Positions 45,344 through 57,795 of a stretch of 64,000 nt of DNA are shown here, piece by piece. The translations under genes and the position numbers were made by a program. Within the stretch, counting starts at the first letter, position 1, and every line of letters begins with the position of its first letter. Source of the stretch: Tetracentron sinense (lineage: Eukaryota > Streptophyta > Magnoliopsida > Trochodendrales > Trochodendraceae). Under the pieces are notes generated by a model. The model was not told the DNA's origin. It did not search any database and saw only the letters and a list, made by a program, of their open reading frames with translations. The stretch is from NCBI GenBank assembly GCA_015143295.1, contig CM026570.1, positions 28,216,445 through 28,280,444 on the forward strand, read 5' to 3'.

Positions 45344-46206
45344 TGTCGCAACCCAGAACCCACCCTATGAGTTAGAGTGAATTTTGGACGACCTATCAAG
45401 ACTTACATGACCTGCTTGACAAACCAACCTGCAAAATACTTGGAGCATATATAATAAAGGACAATAAAAGCAGAAACATAACCACAAAGCACAACGAAAG
45501 TCTAACCAAAACCTCTATGTATATATATACATGATCCAAGTTGCGCACAAAAGAAATCACAAAAAAAAGTGTGGACATGCCCGCCAAAAATACATGAGTA
45601 TACTCTCTCAAGCTCAGCCACAGCTCACTCACTCAGAATCTACCACCTAATAGTAGCCCTCTACAGGAGGTTCTTCTACAGGTTCCTCAACGTACTCCTC
45701 TTCTACCCAAGGGCCAGGAACACAGATATCAAAAAAGAGTAGCTGCTCCACTATCACTTGCCGACATGAGAAGTACGGCTGAGCATGAAATACTCAGTGG
45801 GTACCAAATACTAACCAACATTCATAGCATAACAATAACAATATATAAAGCTAGAAACAATTCATATGATAACAGGAAAGTAAAGTAGTTTATAGTCATG
45901 CTTGCATCACATAAAAGCCGATAAAACTCTTGAAATCATCGTGCACTTGACTTGACTTAAAATACTTGTTTTGTACTTGAAAACATGTCATGTTTGTCTT
46001 GTTTGATCTTGTCGAGCGTGTCATGTAATACGTGTCATGCGTGTTTGCTTGGAATTTAAACATGCTCATGTAACTTGTGAAATGCGCTTGTGAGATGCAC
46101 TTGTGAGATGCACTTGAGAGGAAAGGGAGGCCCTTCTTTCAATGAAATGTACTTGAGAGGGAAGGGAGACCCTTCTTTATATGACATGCACTTGTGAGTG
46201 AGGGGA
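45344..46206 (-). mobile_element. old Tekay-type LTR, first piece (host of nested insertions)
   Basis: Starts TGTCGCAACCCAGAACCC and contains the leader hairpin block near 45766-45815 and GAAGGGAGACCCTTC hairpin repeats near 46130-46210. It is interrupted at the GACCC target site of the solo LTR at 46212, resumes at 48492-49246, is interrupted again by the 14-kb element, and resumes at 63505. Confidence 0.85.
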
Positions 46207-46211
46207 GACCC

Positions 46212-48486
46212 TGTAGCACCCCGGACTTTTTTATATTTAATGAATGGTACTTTCGTAGCTAATTGGCCTTTCTCATAGTCTAATTAATAAATAAGGGAGA
46301 AATTGAAAATTATAAAATGTCAGAAATGTTTGTTTTCGAAAGACGAACCCAACGCAAGTTGAATCGTCGAAATCCAACGAGCGAGTCAAAAGATATGGTC
46401 AAAACAGTCGGTACCTACAGAGCACTGATCGCTCAGTCATTAGTAGCGATCAATCGGTCCAAAACCGATCGATCGGAGGCTATCGACTGGTTAACTTTTT
46501 TGTATGGGAAAATTTTTCAGAGAGCATGTTTTTGACCTGTCGCTCGGTCAAGAACACCGATCGTTCGGTAGGCAACCGATCAATCAGTCATAACCACCGA
46601 TCGGTCGGTCTTCGCGTTTTTGCAGAAATTTCAATAAGGGCTATTTCGTCTTTTGGGGGTTAAACCCTTTTTTATAAGGCTTTGCCCGAGCCTTTGGGCT
46701 TCATTCACTATACTTAGAAGGTTTTGAGAGATAGAGAGAGAGGAGAAGGAGATTCCTAACCTAGGGTTTTGCTTTTGAGAATAAATCAAAGGGGTGAAGA
46801 CCCTAGATCATCTCAAGTTCGTTTTCTTCAAGTTCAAGGCTCAAGTACTCGTGGAGCTCATCTCTCCAAACTAGGGCAGCGATCCTACGACCTTTTTGCA
46901 AGGATTTTTCTTCCCCACACCAAGCTTCCTTCAAGCAAATGTTTTCTTCTTTCAAGTTGGAGCTTCAATCAAGGTTTCTATAAAGATCAAGCCTTGATTC
47001 AAGGTTAGTACACCCTACTAACTTCCCTTAGCAATAATCTAGGTTTTCTATTGTGAAATGTGATTCTTGCTATTATGTTTTCCTTCCCTATGAAATGTAA
47101 CATCTCCAATAAATATAAATAAGATAAGAAAAGGGTATGGATGTGTATGGGGTGTTGATTGAGGCGATAAGATGCCGAATGTATGAAGTATGATATGTGT
47201 GGTGTGTGGAATAGAACATGGAGGATGGGCATTTTACCAATAATGAACTTACCTTGATGGTTGGATGGAAAACATGCACTAAAAAGAAGAAGATGAACTA
47301 TTAAGGAACCTTGTAGGTTTTGTGTTTGACAAAATGCCTAAACTATGAATAAATGGAAGTAGGTCTTAGGCATGTGTTCTTATGAATGATGAATTGATTA
47401 AATGCCATGTAGATTACTCAAGTTTGCCTATACTTATACTATGAAGTGGATTGTGATGCCATATTTCTCTTGTTATCCGTATTCCCATGATTGTCATCAT
47501 TGCCACGAACACGAGCACGCATGTATGCATGAACCGAGATTTCAAGAGCATATGCATATAATAATCAACAAGAAAACATTGCATGTCAAGGAGGTTGGTA
47601 GCTCAGGGAGATTTAGGTACTAGCCTCTGGCTCACAAGAAAACTGAAAATATTACATATCAAGGAGGTTGGTAGCCCAGGGTCATTCGGGTACTAGCCTC
47701 TGGCTCACAAGAAAACCATATATCAAGGAGGTTGGCAGCCCAGGGAGATTCGGGTGCTAGCCTCTGCCTCATAAGTTACAAGATCCAAGTTTACAAGATG
47801 ATGACAAGGCATTCATGCATGCACACATACATGATTTTCTCAAGCCATACCGAGACATGAAATGGATTTCCAAGCATGAGTTTATCGGAGTTTTTGCATT
47901 CATGCACGCACGTCAAGATGATTGTATCGAACCATGTTTAATATTGTTTCTTTTGTGATGTTTCCCTTATTGCTCTGTATTGTATTACCGTTATTGTGTT
48001 TTATTATTGTTATGGTTAGCTAGTGGCTTGTACTAGTTGAGTATTCCATGCTCAGCCGTACTTTCATGTCGGCAGGTACTGAGGGAGCCCTCGACCCGGA
48101 GCCTTGGGTCGAGGAAGAGTACATAGAGGAGAGAGAGCCGTCTATTCCACTACAGTCTCAAGTGGACCGAGACCCCAACGTGTGGCCGTACCTCGACTAC
48201 TGTTGAGGGGAGAGTACGAGAGGGTTTGTGTATTTTGATATTTTGATAGGTGGGCCTATCCACCTTAGGCTTGGATATGTTTTATGTATATTTTCACATG
48301 GGATACAAACTTATAAAGAAAAGAAAAATTAGTTTACGCTTCCGCAACCTATGTTTAGCTTCCGCGCTCTGATTATCATTGTGTTAGTATTATATTCACC
48401 TTATTCATTACAGGATGGTTTGGCAGGTACGTATAGTCACACCTAAAGTATCCCTTAACTCTTAGGGGGTATTTTGGGGCACGAGA
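46212..48486 (+). mobile_element. Tekay-type solo LTR, TSD GACCC
   Basis: 2275 bp starting TGTAGCACCCC and ending GGGGCACGAGA (the final CA is GA), flanked by GACCC at 46207-46211 and 48487-48491. Palindrome cluster near 46430-46610, TATAAGG at about 46672, hairpin array 47584-47775, leader hairpin block near 48025-48078. Confidence 0.88.
47584..47775 (+). repeat. three hairpin units in the solo LTR leader
   Basis: Each unit has CAAGGAGGTTGGTAGCCC, a loop, then GGGTACTAGCCTCTGGCTCA, two arms that are nearly complementary. In the third unit TA on the left arm is CA and the facing TAC is TGC, keeping the pair. Confidence 0.85.
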
Positions 48487-48491
48487 GACCC

Positions 48492-49246
48492 CTCATGGAA
48501 GGGAGGGAAATGTAAACTCCCTCCTATGCAATGCTTGTTCTTGTCCTCTTGTCAAAAGCGAGGTAAAACATATCGTAAGATATGTCCCACCTCTAAATCG
48601 TGTTCTTGAAAATACCGATAAACTATGTTATGCATGCCGTGCTCGTGGAATCGTGTGCATACTTTCATTTGGAATTAAATATGACATTTGAGGATTTCAA
48701 CAATACATAGAACATTATTAATTGAGCAAGTAATTATTCATGCAATTTAGGGAAAGCAAGTGATCACACTATCATAAGCCCTAGCAATTTCATAAGCATT
48801 TAAGCATGCATTCCTTGATTTACAACTCGTTTTCTTCACTTTGGCATTTCATCAAACACATGGTGTGTACATTATTCGTTAAAGCCTACATCATGCCTTT
48901 CTAGGTGGGTTTGTGTTCACAACACACACGTATGTTTATTATTGCTACAATGTCCTTCCCATTCCATTCATCACATCATCTAGACGACATCCATTGCCCA
49001 ACATTCACATCCACAACACCATCCATCTCCTATTATGTTCATACTTTAGGGACAACAATAAAGAAGGGAAGAAAATAAAGAAAATGAACTAGGAGGATAG
49101 CAAAAGGTACCGACCTTGTAGAAGCGAGAAAAATCCTCCAACACGTGCGTGGAATTGCTGCCCTAGCTTGGAGAATGTGTTCCTCAAGTGCTTGAGCCGT
49201 GAACTTGAAGAAATCCGAGCTTGTAATGATCTAGGGTCTTCAAACC
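48492..49246 (-). mobile_element. old Tekay-type LTR, second piece
   Basis: Continues the LTR begun at 45344, including the CCTCATGGAAGGGAGGG repeat remnant and the U5-R-U3 order of the family. It ends at CTTTG (49247-49251), the target site of the 14-kb element. Confidence 0.85.
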
Positions 49247-49251
49247 CTTTG

Positions 49252-51383
49252 TGTCGCAACCCAAAACCCACCCTAGGAGTTAGAGTGAACTTTGGACGAC
49301 TAATCATGACTTACATGACTTGCTTGACAAACCAACCTGCAAAAGCCCACAGTGCACATACAATAGAGGATAGCGGAAACATAGTCTAATATGGCACAGC
49401 GGAAAGCTTAACCAAACCTCTATGTATATATATGTGATCCATGTTTATACAAAAAAGTACACAAAAGAAAGTGTGAACAGGCCCGCCAAAATACATGAAC
49501 ATATATCTCTCAACTGACCCACAGCTATTCACTCAGAATCTACCACCTCTAACAATAACCCTCTACCGGAGGTTCCTCTACAGGTTCCTCGACATACTCT
49601 TCTTCTACCCAAGGGTTCGGAGCACAGATATCAAAAGGAGCAGTCGCTCCGCTATCACCTGCCGACATAAGAAGTACGGCTGAGCATGGAATACTCAGCG
49701 TGTACCAAATATTAACCAACAGTCATAGCATACCCATAGCAATATATAAAACAGAGAATAATTCATATAATAACACGGAAGTAAAGCAATTTATATTCAT
49801 GCTTGCATCACAGAAAAGCTGATAAAACCTCTTGAAATAGTCGTACACTTGACTTGACTTAAAATACTTGTTGCGTGTTTGAAATCTTGTCATGTTTGTC
49901 TTGCTTAGTCTTGTCGAGCGTGCCATGTCATGCGTGTCATGCTTGCGTGCTTGGACTTGTGAGACGCACTTATAAGATGCACTTGAGAGGGAAGGGAGAC
50001 CCTTCTTTATGATATGCCTTGAGAGGGAAGGGAGACCCTTCTTTATGAATGCTCGTCTTGTTCTTGCCAAAAGCGAGGTAAAACATATCGTAAGATATGT
50101 CCCACCTCTAATTCTCGTTCTTGAAAAACCTTGGTAAATCATGTCATGCATGCCGTGCTCGTGGAATCGTGTGCATACTTGCATTTGAATTTAAATATGA
50201 CAATTGGGTAATTCACAATACATATAACATCAATAATTTGAGCAAGTCAATATTCATACAATTTAGGGAAGACAAGACAGTACACTATCATAGGCCCTAG
50301 CAAGTTCCATAATTAATTAAGCATGCATTTCTTAATTTATAACTCATTTTATTCACCTTGTCATTTCATCAAACATGGGGTGTGTTCATTATTTATTAAA
50401 CCTACATCATGCTTTTCTAGGTGGGTTGATGCTCACATCACACAAGTATGTTTATTATGGATACAATGCCCTCCCCATTTCATTCATCACAACCATACAC
50501 ACGGCATCCAATCGCCCATTCACATCCAACAACCGTTTATTCATCCCATTTGGTTCATACATTAGGGAAACCATAAAGGAGAAGGAAAGAAAAGAGGTAT
50601 GAACTAGGAGGGTAGGAAAAGGTACCGACCTTGACAAATGAGGGAAGAAACCCCTTGCAAAAACGTGCGTGAGTCGCTGCCCTAGCTTGGGGAAAGTGCT
50701 CCTCACGAGCTTGAGCCGAGAACTTGAAGAAGAACGAGCTTTTGATGATCGAGGGTTCATAAAACCCTTTGATTTCTCCCCAAAAGCAAACCCTAGGTTA
50801 GAATCTCCTTTCTCTTCTCTCCTTAGCTCTCATATACTCTAAGTGTAGTAAATGGAGCCCTAAAGGCTCGGGCAAGCCTTAATAGGAAAGGGTTTAACGC
50901 CCAAAAGATGAAAACGCCCTTACTGAAATTCTGCAAAACGCGATATACTGATCGATCGGTGGTAAATACCGAGCGATCGGTTGGCTACCGAGCGATCGGT
51001 GTTCTTGAGCGAGCTCTTGGTCAAAATATGCTCTCTGGAAAATTTTCCCGATACAAAAAATTTAACCAGTCAATAGCTACCGATCGACCGGTTGTGGACC
51101 GATCGATCGCTACAATGGACCGAGCGATCGGTTGTGAACGGATCGATCCCTAGCGATTGGTGCTCTGTAGATTTTTAACCTGTTTTACTGTTTTGGCCAT
51201 ATCTTTTAACTCGTTCGTCGGATTTTGATGATTCAACTTGCGTTGGGTTCGTACTTCAAAAATGTTCATTTTTGACATTTCAGAATTCTCAATTTCTCTC
51301 TTATTTATTAATTATACTACGTTAAAGGCAAATTAGCTACGAAAGTTCTATGCATTAAGCACGAAAAATTCTGGGGTTCTACA
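49252..51383 (-). repeat. 3' LTR of Tekay-like copy 2
   Basis: TGTCGCAACCC to GGGGTTCTACA on the plus strand. GAAGGGAGACCCTTC hairpin repeats lie at about 49985-50042, the palindrome cluster at about 50950-51160. Confidence 0.93.
50950..51160 (-). promoter_or_regulatory. palindrome cluster in 3' LTR of copy 2
   Basis: Units of ACCGAGCGATCGGT, ACCGATCGACCGGT and variants around the shared core (AACCAGTCAATAG). It contains one 19-bp unit (TTGGCTACCGAGCGATCGG, near 50979-50997) that the 5' LTR lacks. Confidence 0.85.
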
Positions 51384-51396
51384 TCCTCCCCCCATT
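51384..51396 (-). other. polypurine tract of copy 2
   Basis: Minus strand AATGGGGGGAGGA, directly before the 3' LTR start TGTAGAACCCC. Confidence 0.9.
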
Positions 51397-51473
51397 ACAA
51401 GAATTTATTCCTTAAAATTTAGACGATACTTACATTACAAAACCAAGCAAAATTACATGGTAGACGCAAAAGT

Positions 51474-52128
51474 CTATTCAAACAACTCGGGGTACTTTGC
51501 TTTGACTTCGGCCTCACGTTCCCATGTAGCCTCTTCTCGAGCGTGATGTTGCCACTACACGAGGACCAACGAAATCGTTTTGTTGCGAAGGACTTGATCT
51601 CTCCGATCCAATATATGAACTGGCCTCTCAACTAAAGTGAGATCCTCTCGAATTTCTAACGGTTCCAAGTCTATGACATGCGAAGGGTCCGCAATGTACT
51701 TCCGAAGCATAGACACATGGAAAACGTTGTGAACCGCGGCCATGTGAGGTGGAAGGGCTACCCTGTAAGCAACCTCACCAACTCGCGTGAAGATCTTGAA
51801 TAGGCCAACATATCGAGGACTAAGCCTTCCTCGCCTGCCAAATCTCATAAATCCTTTGCTAGGGGATACCTTCACAAAGACTTGATCCCCAACCTGGAAT
51901 TCCAAGTCCCTATGGTGTGTGTCCGCATAGCGCTTTTGACGATCTTGAGCTGCTTTCAACCGATCCCGGATGATCTTGACTATACTCGTAGTTTGCTCGA
52001 TCAACTCCAGACCTAACACCTTTCTTTCTCCTACCTCATCCCAGTAGAGAGGAGACCTGCAGCTTCGCCCATACAAGGTCTCAAATGGCGCCATTTGGAT
52101 GCTCACCTGGTAGCTGTTATTGTAGGTG
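51474..52128 (-). pseudogene. copy 2 pol, integrase C-terminal part and chromodomain
   Basis: Continues the integrase interrupted by the solo LTR at 52134: [27 protein letters not shown], the basic HHRDLEFQVGDQV region, and a chromodomain ending KYPELFE at 51477-51497. An in-frame stop lies at about 51555 just before WQHHAREEATWE. Confidence 0.9.
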
Positions 52129-52133
52129 AATTC

Positions 52134-54317
52134 TGTTGGACATATATGCCCTCGAAAGCCAATAAGAGACTTTTCTATGTTGATTAGACAAGCATCATAT
52201 TCACACAACCAACTATAAAGGGTATTTATATTAATTACTGTCTCATATGATGATGACATAAAGTTCCATAGGTAACATTGTAGGAAAATCATGCAAAGGT
52301 TGCGAGGAGATATGATTTTCCGGTTCCTTGTAAACCTAATATTGTTCGAAGCCTCTAGAGTACTGGTTGGGCGCCGTACTTCATCATGGCTTGCACATGT
52401 GTAGTTCTATGAGATAGTGTGATGAATCTCATTCACAGAGAGTGGTGACTCTTGACTAACATGTGAGTATATGTAGCAAGTACATAATACTGAACGGGGT
52501 CACTAGTGGATACCCTATGGAATACACTGTCAGATTGTATTAGGGTTATCCATTTGACAAATTGTCCTTAGACCTGAGAGGTTAACATTTTCTCAGACAT
52601 TTGTCTATATGGCTTTGATGTGCCAATCGGCAATGTCCAATACACAGGACTAACTCCGGGTACGTTGGGTCATGTACACTATGTTTGGAGAAGTGTGTAA
52701 ACACTCAATAAGGAATCCACAACTCCTTAATTGGAGATAATGATATCAAGGTGATACTTGTTGAACTGAACTGTTAAATCCAGTACTGGTGCTTTTCGGT
52801 AAAATGGTCTTTATCGAAGTTGATATTTTTAATATGGAAAAGTATATATAAATATATATGTCAGTTCTTTTCTAATGTTTTCTTCAAAAATGTTTTGGAG
52901 GTTCAGTTAAATGAAAAGTAATCATGAGAAAGAGTTCTATTCATAAGCTAGGGACTAAGACAGTGGAATAGTTCCAATCCCGGAAGCTTACAAGTGATAT
53001 CGGAATGTGGAAGGATTTATTTGTAAATATATTGTGAGATGGTACTTACAAGCAATTCTCTAATTTCTGGAGGTTAATCACATTGTGTTAATGGACATTA
53101 ATTGTGATTGGTGGAAGTTCAGGGACTTAGATAACATTCTATGATCCTAATGGAGTTTTAGGAAAGGTGTTTCCTAGTAACAATGCTTCAACCAAAAAGG
53201 TGAAGTACTTGGTCCCACAACCGGAAATAGGAGATCCCTTTAGATCCCACACACAAGGACCTTCTTAAAGTATTTAATTTAATTTATAATTAAATTAATT
53301 AATTTCTCTAAGTAATCACTATATGGTATAGTGAAGCTCTAAAAGGTGGAATCACATTAGATGTGAAAAACCAAATGGGTAGGACCCATTGGGAATTATT
53401 ATAAAAGAATAATTCAAGTGACCAAGAGGGTTTTGGAAACCCTTTAGGCGTGTAGGATGAGACCCACCTAGGGTGGGATGCCCACTTTATGGAGGAAGTT
53501 TTATTTTAATTAGTTTCTAATTAATTAACACCTTATTGGATAAGGTTAGTTAGTTAGTTAGTTAATTAGTTACTAATTAAAGATTCCCTAATTGTTAGGG
53601 ATTCCATTAGTTAGTTACTAATTCAAGATTCCTTATTGGATAAGGATAAGATTAGTTACTAATGGATAAGGTTGGTTTCTTTTAAGATTAATCCTAATTG
53701 GATTAGGAGAATAATCAATAAAGGAAACTATTGAGGAATCCTAATTGGATTAGGATAAGGTTAATGAATTATAATTGGATTACAATTCAAGCAACCAAGA
53801 GGGAACTTATATAAAGGATTGGATGCCCAGCCCTTTAAGATATATATAATTCTCCAGAATTTTTTCTTCTCTCCCTCTCCTAAAACCTCACACCCTCCCC
53901 TCTCTCTCCTTGAGGTGTATGGTCACACCCATCTCTCTCTTCTTTTTGTCTTCTTGATTGGATCTTGAGGAAAAGCAAGACTTCATCTTGTTCATCAAGA
54001 AAGGTTCTTGATCAATAAAGATTGGATCTTTATTCAAGATTCCTAGAGCTGGAAATTTGGAAGGGCCATTAGCTTCCATTAGAGAAAGCTTTAAAGGAAA
54101 AAGAAGGTTCGTGTGAATCGACAGGAGACTTGACACTTGTGAAGTTTTGCGAGTACTATTCTAACGTGGATTTGACTTAACAATTTCAAAGTCGCAAAGG
54201 TGAATGTTATTCTAACCTTCATTGAATAAAATCAATTAGAATCTTAGTCAGATCTTGGGATTCGATGTATGCCCCCCAAGAACTGTGTTTCTAAAATTAA
54301 AAAGTGGCATACTTTCA
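52134..54317. mobile_element. solo LTR-like insertion (Angela/Tork-like copia?), TSD AATTC
   Basis: 2184 bp from TGTTGGACATATATGCCC to ACTTTCA, with AATTC on both sides (52129-52133, 54318-54322), splitting the integrase of copy 2. The start resembles Angela/BARE-type copia LTRs from memory (TGTTGGA, then ATGCCCTA). No coding region, PBS or second LTR was found, so a solo LTR or short non-autonomous element is most likely. Direct repeats of TTAGTTAGTTAG and GATTAGGATAAGG fill about 53540-53780. Strand is taken from the TGTTGG start only. Confidence 0.7.
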
Positions 54318-54322
54318 AATTC

Positions 54323-55105
54323 AACCAAAGAGAAGTGTTCTTCCCAACTGCCCTTGAAATTCAGCATACATGCTCGAAGCATGTCTTCGATAATTTGGTT
54401 CACCCTCTCAGTTTGTCCATCCGTTTGTGGATGAAATGCGGTGCTGAAATCAAGTCGGGAACCCATGGCTTCCTAAAAACTTTTCCAGAATCTTGATGTG
54501 AATCTTAGATCCTGATCTGACACAATACTGACTGGCACCCCGTGTAGCCGAACAACTTCTTTGATGTACAGTGTGGCCAACTGGCTAGAATTGAACGTGG
54601 TTCAGCAAGGTAAGAAATGCGCGGACTTTGTCAAACGGTCCACCACAACCCATATCGCATCTGAGTTCCTTGCCCTTTTTGGCAACCCAATAATGAAGTC
54701 CATGGATATGTGCTCCCATTTTCACTCGGGAATAGGGAGAGACTGTAATAGACCTGCCGGTCTCAAGTGCTTTGCCTTCACCTGTTGGCACACCAAGCAC
54801 CATGCCACATACTCCGCAACATCCCTCTTCATATTCTGCCACCAAAAGTGACTCTTGAGGTTCCGGTACATCTTTGTACCCCTAGGATGCACTGTGTACT
54901 TCAAACGGTGTGCTTCATCCATAATCTCCCTCCGAAGATCTGCATTGGCTGGGACACATAGCCTTTCCTTGAATGTAATAGCACCCCGGCTAGTGAGAGA
55001 GGTCTTCACTACCCTTGGCAACTTCTTTATCCCGGAAAGCCAACAAGTCAGCATCTGTGGCTTGATACTCTTGGATCAAATCTATAATGTACGGCCGGAC
55101 CGTGA
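54323..55105 (-). pseudogene. copy 2 pol, integrase N-terminal and core part
   Basis: Zinc-binding region ([27 protein letters not shown]) and the core up to [15 protein letters not shown], in several frames. It is bounded by the target sites of the two inserted solo LTRs. Confidence 0.88.
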
Positions 55106-55110
55106 CATTT

Positions 55111-57790
55111 TGTCACGCCCCAAAATACCCCCTAGGAGTTAGGATACTTTGGCAACGTGACCTACACTTAAACTCATCTGCAAAGAGTATACAAGGCATG
55201 CAAAATAGAGAACTAAAAATTTCTTTAATCACTTAACGGTATTCCAAGCACAAATTGTCTACAATAACTGAATATAAAATAAAACATGTACATGACTCCT
55301 TAACTTGAGTCCCAACTCAAGTGATACAATTATCCCCTAGACATAAGAACCCCAAAAATACATGTCTCTCACCCTCAACCCAACCGTAGGGTCACAGGCC
55401 AACCCTTAACATCTGGCTAACCATCTAAATACCCTCCTGCTCTCCCTCAACGACCTCGATCCAAGGGACAAGAGTCCACACCTCGTATAATGTACCAGCT
55501 GACATAAAGGTATGGCTGAGCATGGAATACTCAGCGAGTACAAGCTACTAGCTAACAATAATAATAACAAGAAAATAGCGTACATAATACAGTTCATCAT
55601 TTCATTTCTAAAATCAGAGTGCGGAAGCAATAACAAATAACAAGTATAATCTTAAACATCATATTTAAACTCATACCTAGGCTCATGCTTCAATTAAAAC
55701 ATATTTCACCTTCCTTGTGATTCTTGTAAATTACACTTTACATTTTATGCTTCTTGTGGGTTCCTTATATGTCTCGTAAGTATCATGCGTGTTTTCTTGT
55801 CGACTTGCTTGTGAATTTCCTTGTTTGCTGGGAACAGATGATAATTCCCGTACCTGGCCTTAGTACATTATCACCCTTCCATTATTTATTGATTCTTGTT
55901 TGGAGACAGATACTAGTACCCGTACTTGGTCTTAGTATACTAGTATCCTCTCATACTTGTTGGAAATAGATGTTAATGCCCGTACCTGGTCTTAGTACAT
56001 TAACACCCTTTCATACTTGCCTTGGAAACATATGCTAGTGCTTGTACCTGGTTTTAGTACACTAGCATACTTTCATATTATTCTTGTCTTGGAAACAGAT
56101 ACTAGTACCCGTACCTGGTCTTAGTACACTTGTATCCTTTCATGCTTGTTATTTTACTTGGAGACAGATGCTAGTATCCATACCTGGTCTTAGTATACCA
56201 GCATCCTCTCATACATGTTTGGGAACAGATGTTAGTGCTCGTACCTGGTCTTAGTACACTAACATCCTTCCATACTTCGTGATTCTTGCTTGTCATGTTT
56301 TCTTATGAGCCAGGTATGACATATCCTAGGGATATGCCATACCCTTGACATTCATGTTAGTTTAACTTGTGAGCCAGAGGCTAGCACCCCACATCCCTGG
56401 GCTACCAACCTCCTTGACATATGCTTATTTCTTGTTTCATTTATCATGTACCAATACCTATGAAAACCCAGTTCATGCCAACATGCGTGCATGTGTGTAG
56501 CAAGTGTAGTAGGCATGATGATATACTTGAGTAGGATGATCACATGAGCGTAGCATTTCAATTCTTAATATGAGCATATGGAAATATAAATAACATATAG
56601 TGCATTTGATCAAGGTAGACATTTAGAAAGAATAACTCAATGCATGCTTTCATAATTCAAGTTCACTCATTCAAATCGTCATTTAAACATTTTCTCAAAC
56701 ACTTGGTAAGCATCACAATTATAGCCTTTTGATTTAGGTTGCTTAGTGTATGTTTTTCATCCACCACAGAGATATGTTCATTATGTTTGAAAATGCCCTT
56801 CCACCATTATCCATCACACTACATACATCACCCCACATGGCATCCATTCGCCACAACCCACCATCCATTCACACATTCCCACACCTTTATCCATTTATCT
56901 TATTTATTATATGGATTATATCATAACTCAATAAAAGGGACAAACAACATATAAACTCATCATACTTGAGGAAGAAATCAAGGTTATTACTAATGAAGTT
57001 AGTAGTGTGTACTAACCTTGAGTCAAGACTTGATCTTGGGTGAAAACCCTTAATTTGAAACTCCAACTTGGAAGAAGGAGGACCCTTGCTTGAAGAATGC
57101 TTGAGGGGGAAAGAAACCCTTTTGAGGGAAGCCTTGAAGAACGCTGCCCTAGCTTTGGAAAACACTCCCCACGAGTTTGAGGCTTGCCTTTGAAGGAAAC
57201 CAACTTTGTGAAGATCCTTGGATGTTCAAACCCTTGATCTCTTCACCAAGGATGCCCTAGGAGAAAAACCCTCTTCTTCTTCTCTCACTCTCTCTCAAAT
57301 TTATGCCCTAAGGGTTTATGAAACCCTTAGGCTCGAGCAAGCCTTTATAGGCAAGGTGAAAATGCCCAAAAGATAAAAAAGCCCTTAATGAAATTTCTGC
57401 AAAACACGATAGACCGATCGATCGGTGGTCAGGACCGAGCGATCGGTGTTCTTGACCGGTCGATCGGTCAAAAGCACCCTCTCTGGAATTTTTTCCCATA
57501 CAAAAAAATTAACCAGTCGATAGCTACCGATAGATCGGTTTTGCACTGATCGATCGCTACAATTGACCGAGCGATCGGTGCTTTACAGGTCTCAGCTGTT
57601 TTGGCCATATCTTTCAACTCGTTCGTCGGATTTCGACGATTCAACTTGTGTTGGATTCGTCTTTTGAAAATGAACATTTCTGATGTTCAGAATTTCCAAT
57701 TTCTTCTTTATTTATTAATTAAGCTACGTGGAAGGCCAATTGGCTATGGAAGTGTTATTCATTAAAGATGGAAAAGTCCGGGGTGCTACA
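55111..57790 (-). mobile_element. Tekay-type solo LTR inserted in copy 2, TSD CATTT
   Basis: 2680 bp, plus strand TGTCACGCCCC to GGGGTGCTACA, flanked by CATTT (55106-55110, 57791-57795), interrupting pol between RNase H and integrase. Palindrome cluster near 57410-57580, TATAAAG at about 57344-57350, hairpin array 55834-56270, leader hairpin block near 55497-55547. Confidence 0.93.
55834..56270 (-). repeat. seven hairpin units with covarying stems
   Basis: Units of 55-72 bp share the loop-side words GTACCTGGTCTTAGTAC. The outer arms differ between units yet remain complementary: TGATAAT/ATTATCA, GATACTAGTA/TACTAGTATC, TGTTAATG/CATTAACA, ATGCTAGTG/CACTAGCAT and GATGTTAGTG/CACTAACATC. Unit 5 pairs only partly and unit 6 has one mismatch. 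Confidence 0.92.
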
Positions 57791-57795
57791 CATTT

